This document shows, one piece after another, positions 5,430 through 11,418 of a stretch of DNA of 11,418 nucleotides. Position 1 is the first letter of the stretch, and the number at the start of each line of letters is the position of its first letter. Source of the stretch: CAIJKW01 sp964443365. GTDB taxonomy: Bacteria; Patescibacteriota; Minisyncoccia; Phycocordibacterales; CAIZLB01. The notes below the pieces were generated by a model that saw nothing but the letters and a program-made list of their open reading frames with translations, searched no databases and was not told the DNA's origin. The stretch is from NCBI GenBank assembly GCA_964443365.1, contig CAYUCM010000021.1:1-11418 (forward strand), in the 5' to 3' direction. A program made the translations under genes and the position numbers.

Positions 5430-5759
5430 ATGGAAAGAAAGTTATATGTTGGAAATCTTGCTTGGACTACCACAACTGATAGTCTAAAAGCAGCATTTGC
5501 TAAGGCTGGGGAAGTAGTAGACGCTATCGTTATGACAGAAAAAATGAGCGGTCGTTCACGTGGATTCGGGTTTGTCACAATGGCAACCGATGAAGGTGTA
5601 CAAGCTGCTATAGATATGTGGAATGACAAGGAATTGGATGGTAGAAACCTTGCCGTTAACGTAGCACGCCCAAAGACAGATAATCCTGCTCCAAGACGCG
5701 ATTTTGGAGGAAGAGGAAATGACAGAGGGGGAGACAGAGGATTCAGACGCGACTACTAA
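5430..5759 (+). CDS. Small RRM-domain RNA-binding protein with Arg/Gly tail
   Basis: The 109-aa product is a single RNA recognition motif followed by a short basic tail. RNP2 is LYVGNL (residues 5-10) and RNP1 is RGFGFVTM (about 43-50), both with the aromatic residues that stack on RNA bases. The last 20 or so residues are Arg, Gly and Asp rich (RRDFGGRGNDRGGDRGF), like the RGG tails of cyanobacterial Rbp and other bacterial glycine-rich RNA-binding proteins. It should bind single-stranded RNA in the cytoplasm, perhaps as a chaperone under cold or stress. The ATG at 5430 is chosen because the RRM starts at once. The frame is open upstream to 5373, but that part has no RRM similarity. No Shine-Dalgarno is seen. 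The gene is monocistronic, between its own promoter and a strong terminator. Confidence 0.93.
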   Translation: MERKLYVGNLAWTTTTDSLKAAFAKAGEVVDAIVMTEKMSGRSRGFGFVTMATDEGVQAAIDMWNDKELDGRNLAVNVARPKTDNPAPRRDFGGRGNDRGGDRGFRRDY

Positions 5760-5790
5760 TCTCTAGTTAGATTTAGAATAATCGTCTAAT

Positions 5791-5829
5791 AACAAAAAAC
5801 ACCAGCAGAAATGCGCGGTGTTTTTTGTT
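5791..5829. terminator. Bidirectional terminator between the RRM gene and typA
   Basis: A perfect 13-bp stem (5791-5803 with 5817-5829) has a 13-nt loop. Its outer part is AACAAAAAA/TTTTTTGTT, so either strand gives a hairpin ending in a U run. It lies 31 nt after the RRM gene stop and 29 nt after the typA stop, serving both convergent genes. Confidence 0.92.
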
Positions 5830-5858
5830 TTGGTATGATTTTTATGCGGGGCCGTTGT

Positions 5859-7646
5859 TTATTTAATCCCTTTCTCCGCTTTCTCTCTTGCGGTTCTCGT
5901 CAAATATTTTTTACGAAGTCTACAAGATGTTGGGGTGATTTCTAAATATTCGTCATCTGTCATAATTTCCAAACCTCTTTCAATTGTAATTTCAAGTGCG
6001 GGTGCAAGATATATTGTGTCATCAGTTCCTGATGCGCGCATGTTTGTAAGTTGCTTTCCTTTTGTTGGATTCACTTCCATTTCTTCTCCCTTTGATGTAT
6101 TTCCGATAACCATTCCAATATAAACTTCAGTACCAGGTGCAATATAAAGTGATCCTCTATCTTGCAAATTTCCAAGTGCAAAGTGAAGCGCCTTTCCAGC
6201 TTCCATTGAAATCATTGATCCAACAGCTCTCTTTTCTATAACGCCAGCATGAGGACGAAATTCAATAAAACGAGAAGACATAATTCCTTCACCGCGAGTA
6301 TCAATAACAAATTGACTTCTATAACCCAATAGGCCTCTTGTTGGAATATCAAAAGTCATTCTTGTCATACCCCCATGTTCTTTCATTGAAGTCATGATTC
6401 CTTTTCTTCTTCCTAGTTTATCTATAATTGCACCAGAAAATTCACTTGGTGTGTCAATTACAACTTCTTCATAAGGTTCGCATTTTTCTCCATCAATTTC
6501 CTTTATAATAACTTCAGGTTCTGAAACTTGAAGTTCATATCCTTCACGACGCATTTGTTCAAGTAGGACAGCAACATGCAATTCTCCTCGTCCATAAACT
6601 TTATAAATATCTGAATTTGCAAAATCAACATGAAGACCAACGTTTACTTCAAGTTCTTTTTCTAATCTGTCTCTGATTTGTCTACCTGTAACGTACTTTC
6701 CTTCACGTCCTGCAAAAGGGGAGTCATTAACAAGAAATCCTAGCGAGATTGTTGGTTCGTCAATTTTAATACTTGGAAGTGGGTCAGTATCTTCTTTATC
6801 TGTAATTGTTTCTCCAATAAAAATATCAGAAAGACCGGCAATCATTACAACATCTCCAGAATAAGCTTCTGGAACCTCTTTTCTTGATAGTCCATCAAAT
6901 GTAAAAAGTTTTGTAATTCTTCCAGTTCTTGTTTCTCCAGTATCTTTTTTAATAAATAAAGTTTGACCAGTTTTAATTGTTCCGGTCCAAATACGAGTAA
7001 CAGCCATTCTTCCCAAGAAATTATCGTATGCCAAGTTAAAAGGCTGAGCCTCAAGAGTTTCTTCAGGTGCTGATTTTGCAGGAGGAACTTGTTCAAGAAT
7101 AGTATCGAGTAGGGGATCAAGGTTTACAAATTCTTCGTCAAGATTTAATTTTGCAACACCATCTCTACCAATACAATAAACCATTGGAAAATCTAATTGA
7201 GAATCATGCGCTCCAAGTTCTATAAATAATTCTAAAATTTCATCGTGAACACGTGCGGGATTTGCGGCCGGCTTATCAAGTTTATTTAAAACAACAATTG
7301 GCTTAAGACCAAGTTCAAGAGATTTTTTAAGTACGAAACGAGTTTGTGGCATTGGTCCTTCTTGTGCATCAACAATTAAAAGAACACAGTCAATAGAACG
7401 AAGAACGCGCTCCACTTCTGATCCAAAATCCGCGTGACCTGGTGTGTCTATTACATTTATTTTTGTATCTTTATATGTGAATGATGCATTTTTTGCATAA
7501 ATAGTAATACCACGCTCTTGCTCAATTGCGTTTGAGTCCATGGACGCGGCGTCCTTTACGGCACCTGTGTATTTCATTATTGCGTCAACAATGGTTGTTT
7601 TTCCATGGTCCACGTGGGCGATTATCGCGATGTTTCTTATTTGCAT
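5859..7646 (-). CDS. typA: Translational GTPase TypA/BipA
   Basis: TypA is a ribosome-binding GTPase related to EF-G, involved in ribosome assembly and stress or low-temperature growth. The 595-aa product has the family length and order: GTPase domain (about 1-195), beta-barrel domain II (about 200-290), EF-G-like domains III and V, and the TypA-specific C-terminus with its basic end (RLRKKYLTRTAREK). G1 is AHVDHGKTT (10-18), G2 ERGITI (44-49), G3 DTPGH (67-71, with the catalytic His) and G4 NKLD (121-124). The G5 position, normally SA, reads CIG (158-160), an unusual replacement. The ATG at 7646 fits the conserved N-terminus; an ATG 11 codons upstream (7679) overlaps the predicted promoter and is disfavoured. 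No Shine-Dalgarno is visible. It is divergent from the ABC cassette and likely monocistronic. Confidence 0.97.
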   Translation of the reverse strand: MQIRNIAIIAHVDHGKTTIVDAIMKYTGAVKDAASMDSNAIEQERGITIYAKNASFTYKDTKINVIDTPGHADFGSEVERVLRSIDCVLLIVDAQEGPMPQTRFVLKKSLELGLKPIVVLNKLDKPAANPARVHDEILELFIELGAHDSQLDFPMVYCIGRDGVAKLNLDEEFVNLDPLLDTILEQVPPAKSAPEETLEAQPFNLAYDNFLGRMAVTRIWTGTIKTGQTLFIKKDTGETRTGRITKLFTFDGLSRKEVPEAYSGDVVMIAGLSDIFIGETITDKEDTDPLPSIKIDEPTISLGFLVNDSPFAGREGKYVTGRQIRDRLEKELEVNVGLHVDFANSDIYKVYGRGELHVAVLLEQMRREGYELQVSEPEVIIKEIDGEKCEPYEEVVIDTPSEFSGAIIDKLGRRKGIMTSMKEHGGMTRMTFDIPTRGLLGYRSQFVIDTRGEGIMSSRFIEFRPHAGVIEKRAVGSMISMEAGKALHFALGNLQDRGSLYIAPGTEVYIGMVIGNTSKGEEMEVNPTKGKQLTNMRASGTDDTIYLAPALEITIERGLEIMTDDEYLEITPTSCRLRKKYLTRTAREKAEKGIK

Positions 7647-7668
7647 GTGTTGTTTTAAATTGAGGCTT

Positions 7669-7698
7669 AATATAAACATATTTTTTGCATTTTAGCAA
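7669..7698 (-). promoter_or_regulatory. Candidate typA promoter
   Basis: On the minus strand, TTGCTA (7698-7693, 4/6) is followed after 18 nt by TATATT (7674-7669, 5/6). Predicted start is near 7662, giving a leader of about 16 nt. It is back to back with the promoter of the ABC cassette. Confidence 0.45.
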
Positions 7699-7735
7699 AT
7701 AAAGATATGTATAACTTAATTTTTCTAAAATTGTC

Positions 7736-7744
7736 TGCTATAAT
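7736..7744 (+). promoter_or_regulatory. Extended -10 promoter of the ABC export cassette
   Basis: TGC (7736-7738) precedes a perfect TATAAT (7739-7744). The -35 position (around 7716-7721, TTAATT) is weak, as is common with an extended -10. Predicted start is near 7751, only about 7 nt before the ATG at 7758, so the mRNA is almost leaderless. Confidence 0.7.
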
Positions 7745-7757
7745 AAATCAACAATTT

Positions 7758-9293
7758 ATGAAAAAGCACATTAGTACATTTTTTAGAATATTAAAACTTA
7801 AAAAAGTTTATATTCCTTTAATATTAATTATCGTTCTGATTTTAATATTTAGTTTTTCTTCGTCAAATAACACAAATGAAGAAATAATTACAATAGAACC
7901 AACAAATTTTATTCAAGAAGTCTCTGTAACTGGAAAGGTGCAGGCGGCTAATAATGTTGATATGGGTTTTGAAACTACTGGACGTGTATCAAAGGTTAAT
8001 GCCAAGGTTGGACAACAGGTTAAAAAGGGGGATTTATTGGTATCTCTTGCAAATGGGGATTCTTATGGAGCCGTTTTACAAAGACAGGCTAATTTGGACG
8101 ATTTGCTAAATGGTTCAAGACAAGAAGACATTTTGATTGCGCAAGCTGATTTACAATCGGCTCAATCTACATTTGATCAAAATTCTCAAGCGTTGGTTGA
8201 TAAAATAAAAGAAGTTCATGCCGTGCTTGATGATGCGGTTAGAACAAATATTGATCAATTATATAGAAACGCCAGAAGTGTTAATCCTGAAGTTATAACT
8301 TTTAACGATGGTGTTCGTGATTACTTTACATTCAAAACAGTTTTGAATTCTAAAAAAGTTAAAGTGAATGAAAATCTAGAGGCTCTTGCAATTAAGGCTA
8401 ACTCACTTTCAGCTTCTGCAATCGATACAAATAGTATTAAACAAGCAAGAGATACTATTGCATTACTTAGATCTCTTCTTGATGATCTGTCTGTTGTTAC
8501 ATCATCCATTGATCCTTCTGGTGGTATTACACAAATAACAATTGATGGCTATAAAGCCGGCGTTTCTTCTGCAAGAAATTCTGCAAACGCTGTTGCGTCT
8601 GGCTTAACATCGGCTGAGCAAAATTATAATACAAGTAAATCTGGATTAGAAAGAGCAAAGCAACAACTTTCTTTAAAACAAGCTGGTTCTACAGATGAAG
8701 AGATTAAGGCAGCAAGAGCGGCTTTGCAATCTGCGCAAGGAATACTCGCCAAAACTTTAATTACAGCTCCATTTGATGGAATTGTTACAAAAATGGATGC
8801 AAAAGAAGGGGAGAGTATTAATCTTGGAACAAATTATGTTTCAATGATAAGCGCTGCTAATTACGAGGTGGAAAGTTACGTCTCTGAATCAGATATTGCA
8901 AAAGTGAAAGTTGGACAAGTTGCTCGTATAACCCTTGATACTTATGGAAAGGATGTAATCTTTCCTGCAAGTGTTTATGAAGTTGATCCAGCAGAAACGG
9001 TTCTCGATGGTGTAACTACTTATAAGATTAAGCTTTCATTTAATCAACCAGATGAAAGGGTTAGATCTGGAATGACATCAAATATTACTATTGAAACTTC
9101 AAATAAGTCTGCAACTTTTGTGATTCCTCAAGAGGCCCTATTCTTGGAGGCTGGAGAAAAAATGGTAACAGTTGATCAAGCTGGAAATAGAGTGAATAAA
9201 AAGGTTGAAACTGGCGGATTAAATTCATCAGGTGAAATTGAAATTCTTGGAGGTTTAATGTCTGGAGATAGAGTTGTGGTTAAGAATAAATAA
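7758..9293 (+). CDS. HlyD/MacA-type membrane-fusion (adaptor) protein of an ABC exporter
   Basis: This class bridges an ABC permease and the outside of the cell, stimulating the transporter and guiding substrate. The 511-aa product has a short basic N-terminus, one membrane segment (17-36, very rich in Ile and Leu), a first lipoyl half-motif (about 55-98, including GRVSKVNAKVGQQVKKGDLL), a long mostly helical, Ala/Gln/Ser-rich hairpin (about 105-330), the second lipoyl half (about 332-368, TAPFDGIVTKMDAKEGE), a beta-barrel (about 370-450) and a membrane-proximal domain with IPQEALF and GDRVVVKNK at the end. The hairpin of about 230 residues is longer than in ordinary MacA. The ATG at 7758 is chosen over one 17 codons upstream (7707) because the latter lies upstream of the promoter's -10. 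It is the first gene of a cassette and ends 6 nt before the permease. The substrate is unknown. Confidence 0.92.
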   Translation: MKKHISTFFRILKLKKVYIPLILIIVLILIFSFSSSNNTNEEIITIEPTNFIQEVSVTGKVQAANNVDMGFETTGRVSKVNAKVGQQVKKGDLLVSLANGDSYGAVLQRQANLDDLLNGSRQEDILIAQADLQSAQSTFDQNSQALVDKIKEVHAVLDDAVRTNIDQLYRNARSVNPEVITFNDGVRDYFTFKTVLNSKKVKVNENLEALAIKANSLSASAIDTNSIKQARDTIALLRSLLDDLSVVTSSIDPSGGITQITIDGYKAGVSSARNSANAVASGLTSAEQNYNTSKSGLERAKQQLSLKQAGSTDEEIKAARAALQSAQGILAKTLITAPFDGIVTKMDAKEGESINLGTNYVSMISAANYEVESYVSESDIAKVKVGQVARITLDTYGKDVIFPASVYEVDPAETVLDGVTTYKIKLSFNQPDERVRSGMTSNITIETSNKSATFVIPQEALFLEAGEKMVTVDQAGNRVNKKVETGGLNSSGEIEILGGLMSGDRVVVKNK

Positions 9294-9299
9294 TTAAAA

Positions 9300-10574
9300 A
9301 TGTTTCCATCAAAGAAAAATATTAATATATGGCGCGTTGGTTTTTTTCTGGCATTTAGGCAAATTAAGCGTGCAAACTTTTGGACAACGGCATTAATTGT
9401 TGTTGTTATGGCATTAACCTTTCTTAATCTCGTTGTGGTAAACGGTGTTTTGGTTGGATTGCTTCAAGGTGCGATTGAGGCTCAAAGAACGAGAGGAACT
9501 GGAGACATTGCTATTACAAAATTGCTACAAAAAACAGAAATTGAAAGAAGTGGAGAAATAATGAGTGTTTTGAAGGGTCTTTCTCAAGTAAAAAATATTT
9601 CTGTTAAATACAATGGTTCTGGTTTTATAAATGCCGACTATAGAAAAAAGTTAAGACAAGATGAGGCGCCAAATAAGGTTGGAGTGGCGATTGCGGGTAT
9701 CGATCCTATTAATGAGGATAGAATAAATAATTTATCTAAATATGTAATAGATGGAACATATCTAAATGAAAACGATACTGATGGCGTGATGATTGGTGCA
9801 ACACTTCTTTATCAATACACTCCAATTGAAGTTGAGGGTTTTTCTACTTTGAAAGATATTAAAATAGGTGACAGATTAAAATTGACTGTTGGCAAAAATT
9901 CAAAAGAAGTTATATTCAGAGGCGTTATTAAAACCAAAGTGGATTCAAATGACTTTAGAGTTTTTATGCTAGAAAGTGAAGCTAGAAAGTTGATTGGAAG
10001 AAATAATCTAAATGCAGATGAAATTGCTGTTCAACTTGATAATGGTACGGATTTGGCGCAGGCCGCTTATGTTAAGCAAATTTTGTCAAATAATAATTTT
10101 GACGAAGGCGCAAGAATTCAAACTTGGCTAGAAGCTCAACCAAAATTCTTGAAAGATATGATGTCTACTTTTGGACTTCTTGGAAACTTGATTGGATCAA
10201 TTGGTCTTGCGGTTGCTTCCATCACAATTTTTATTGTTATCTTTGTTAACGCGATTACTCGTAAAAAGTTCATTGGAATTTTGAAGGGAATTGGTATACA
10301 TTCAAAGTCAATTGAAATATCTTATATAATTCAATCAATTTTTTATGCGGTAGCAGGAGCGATTGTTGGTTTTGCATTCTTGTATGGCTTCCTTGTGCCA
10401 TTTGTTGATGCTCATCCAATTAATTTCCCATTCAGTGATGGAATCATTTATGCGCCGGTTTTGGGTTCGTTAATAAGAGCGGTAATTTTATTGGTTACAA
10501 CAGTCATTGCGGGATATGTGCCAGCTAAGATCATCGTTAAGAAAAATACATTGGATTCAATTTTGGGTAGGTAG
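9300..10574 (+). CDS. MacB/FtsX-fold ABC transporter permease
   Basis: The 424-aa product has the MacB-type layout: a first membrane segment near residues 26-55 (rich in Val and Leu), a large extracytoplasmic domain (about 56-290), and three C-terminal membrane segments (about 297-325, 340-367 and 382-410) forming the FtsX domain. The motif RKKFIGILKGIGIHSKSI between the first two C-terminal helices is the cytoplasmic coupling segment typical of this superfamily. This type of permease works as a dimer, moving substrates from the outer face of the membrane by a mechanotransmission cycle rather than through a cytoplasmic channel (family knowledge). It starts 6 nt after the adaptor gene with no Shine-Dalgarno, so translational coupling is likely. 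The partner ATPase is downstream. A LolC-type lipoprotein role is less likely because the adaptor gene is adjacent. Confidence 0.92.
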   Translation: MFPSKKNINIWRVGFFLAFRQIKRANFWTTALIVVVMALTFLNLVVVNGVLVGLLQGAIEAQRTRGTGDIAITKLLQKTEIERSGEIMSVLKGLSQVKNISVKYNGSGFINADYRKKLRQDEAPNKVGVAIAGIDPINEDRINNLSKYVIDGTYLNENDTDGVMIGATLLYQYTPIEVEGFSTLKDIKIGDRLKLTVGKNSKEVIFRGVIKTKVDSNDFRVFMLESEARKLIGRNNLNADEIAVQLDNGTDLAQAAYVKQILSNNNFDEGARIQTWLEAQPKFLKDMMSTFGLLGNLIGSIGLAVASITIFIVIFVNAITRKKFIGILKGIGIHSKSIEISYIIQSIFYAVAGAIVGFAFLYGFLVPFVDAHPINFPFSDGIIYAPVLGSLIRAVILLVTTVIAGYVPAKIIVKKNTLDSILGR

Positions 10575-10612
10575 ATAGGGCAGATGATATTATACGGAAT
10601 AAATTAAAGATA

Positions 10613-10622
10613 TTGTATACAA
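10613..10622. promoter_or_regulatory. Short palindrome between permease and ATPase genes
   Basis: TTGTATACAA is a perfect 10-bp palindrome in the 72-nt AT-rich gap before the ATPase gene, which is much longer than the 6-nt gap between the adaptor and permease genes. It may be an operator or part of an internal promoter, but such palindromes also occur by chance in AT-rich DNA. Confidence 0.2.
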
Positions 10623-10646
10623 ATTAAGAAAAGTAAAAACGACAAC

Positions 10647-11348
10647 ATGAACACCTCAACTCACAAACATCAAACTCATCAAGATAATATTATTAGTATA
10701 AGAGGGCTTACTAAGGTTTTTATTGATGGATTAAAAGAAACCAAAGTTTTAAAGGGAATTGATTTGGATATTAAAAGAGGTGAGTTTATTTCTATAATGG
10801 GAAGAAGTGGTGCAGGAAAAAGTACATTGCTTTATCAAATAAGTTTACTTGATCATCCAACATCTGGAGAAATTATCATAGATGGCAAACATGCACATAG
10901 TTTATCAAGCGAGGATCGTGTTACATTTAGATTAAATAAGTTGGGATATGTCTTTCAAGATTATGCTTTACTTCCAGATTTAACAGCAAGAGAAAATGTT
11001 GCTGTTCCACTAATCATGCAAGGAAAAAGTAAAATGGAGGCATATAGAATTGCAGATGAAAGACTAACTGAAGTTGGTCTTGAAAGTAAATTTAATAATT
11101 TGCCATCAAAACTTTCTGGAGGAGAACAACAAAGAGTATCTATTGCACGCGCTATTGCACATAGTCCAACAATTCTTTTTGCCGATGAGCCTACTGCCAA
11201 TTTGGATAATGAATCATCAGAAATGATTATGAGCATTTTTAAGGATTTGCATAAAAAGGGCCAGACTATTGTGATGGTTACTCATGAAGAAGAGTATGGA
11301 AAAATAACAGATAGGGTTATTAAAATGAACGATGGTCTGGTTGTATAA
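10647..11348 (+). CDS. MacB/LolD-type ABC transporter ATPase
   Basis: The 233-aa product powers the permease encoded upstream. All motifs are intact: Walker A GRSGAGKST (52-60), Q-loop with YVFQDYALLPDLTARENV (Gln near 97), ABC signature LSGGEQQ (156-162), Walker B ILFADEPT (D180, E181), D-loop ANLD and H-loop MVTHE (His213). The phenylalanine-glutamine then LLPDLTA pattern and the size are typical of the MacB/LolD/FtsE subfamily. The N-terminus carries a short polar, His- and Thr-rich extension (about 1-14) before the first strand. The ATG at 10647 is the natural start; there is no Shine-Dalgarno. It lies 72 nt after the permease gene and is probably in the same operon, perhaps with an extra internal promoter. 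Confidence 0.95.
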   Translation: MNTSTHKHQTHQDNIISIRGLTKVFIDGLKETKVLKGIDLDIKRGEFISIMGRSGAGKSTLLYQISLLDHPTSGEIIIDGKHAHSLSSEDRVTFRLNKLGYVFQDYALLPDLTARENVAVPLIMQGKSKMEAYRIADERLTEVGLESKFNNLPSKLSGGEQQRVSIARAIAHSPTILFADEPTANLDNESSEMIMSIFKDLHKKGQTIVMVTHEEEYGKITDRVIKMNDGLVV

Positions 11349-11369
11349 TTATTTGTATTATGATATAAA
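11341..11369 (+). promoter_or_regulatory. Candidate promoter for the next gene
   Basis: TTGTAT (11341-11346, 3/6) is followed after 17 nt by TATAAA (11364-11369, 5/6), preceded by TGA as an extended -10. Expected start is near 11376. The -35 overlaps the end of the ATPase gene. Confidence 0.35.
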
Positions 11370-11383
11370 TTATGACGGAAAGG

Positions 11384-11404
11384 GGATGCTTCAACCCAGC
11401 ATCC
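11384..11404. other. 7-bp hairpin near the window edge
   Basis: GGATGCT (11384-11390) pairs with AGCATCC (11398-11404) around a 7-nt loop. It would lie at the very start of a transcript from the candidate promoter at 11341-11369. On the minus strand it is followed by CCTTTCC, a poor U tract, so a terminator for a convergent gene is possible but weak. An ATG at 11372 opens a frame to the window end (MTERGCFNPAS), too short to judge. Confidence 0.5.
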
Positions 11405-11418
11405 ACAAGAAAAATGGC

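Noticed and set aside
5386..5487. Short upstream frame starting at ATG 5386 and overlapping the RRM gene
   Set aside because: It has no Shine-Dalgarno, its product is unremarkable, and its overlap with a strongly supported RRM start makes it more likely a chance frame.
7647..7757. Earlier ATG starts for typA (7679) and the adaptor gene (7707)
   Set aside because: Both would lie upstream of, or overlap, the predicted -10 elements, and the added residues have no family similarity.
1..11418. CRISPR arrays, insertion sequences, prophage genes, toxin-antitoxin pairs or retrons
   Set aside because: I found no regularly spaced repeats, transposase, integrase, phage structural gene, recognisable toxin or reverse transcriptase on either strand.

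Overview
The window looks like the genome of a Candidate Phyla Radiation (Patescibacteria) bacterium, most likely of the Parcubacteria type. This rests on AT-rich genes, a PriA that keeps its fold and zinc cysteines but has lost every helicase motif, a very short clamp-loader delta' without P-loop or zinc module, near absence of Shine-Dalgarno sequences, and promoters placed so that several mRNAs would be leaderless. TGA is used as a stop (for example delta', ending at 5187), so the UGA=Gly code of Gracilibacteria/Absconditabacteria is unlikely. The assignment is inference; no rRNA is present.

Layout. 1-1986 (-) is priA. About 1990-3400 is a G/C-rich, structure-rich island unlike the AT-rich genes around it. 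It holds a plausible 140-aa hypothetical protein (2143-2565, -), a second possible protein or RNA gene (about 3004-3333, -) behind a consensus -35, a 25-nt direct repeat at the 3' end of both minus transcripts, two long inverted repeats, a G-quadruplex motif and an 11-G homopolymer. Next come mreB (3459-4472, +) and, 13 nt later, a DNA polymerase III delta' gene (4486-5187, +), apparently one operon. An RRM-type RNA-binding protein gene (5430-5759, +) follows with its own promoter and leader. It converges on typA/bipA (5859-7646, -) across a perfect 13-bp terminator that can serve both strands. From 7758 to 11348 (+) lies a three-gene MacAB-like ABC export cassette: membrane-fusion/adaptor protein, FtsX-fold permease, ATPase. 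The last 70 nt contain a promoter-like sequence and a 7-bp hairpin, possibly the beginning of the next gene.

How the genes work together. PriA and delta' belong to replication restart and clamp loading, MreB to cell shape, TypA and the RRM protein to ribosome/RNA stress physiology, and the ABC cassette to envelope export. They are ordinary housekeeping neighbours rather than one pathway. The unexplained part of the window is the 2.0-3.4 kb island. Its shared 3' element, nested long stems and promoters suggest one or two small independent transcription units that I cannot assign to a known family.
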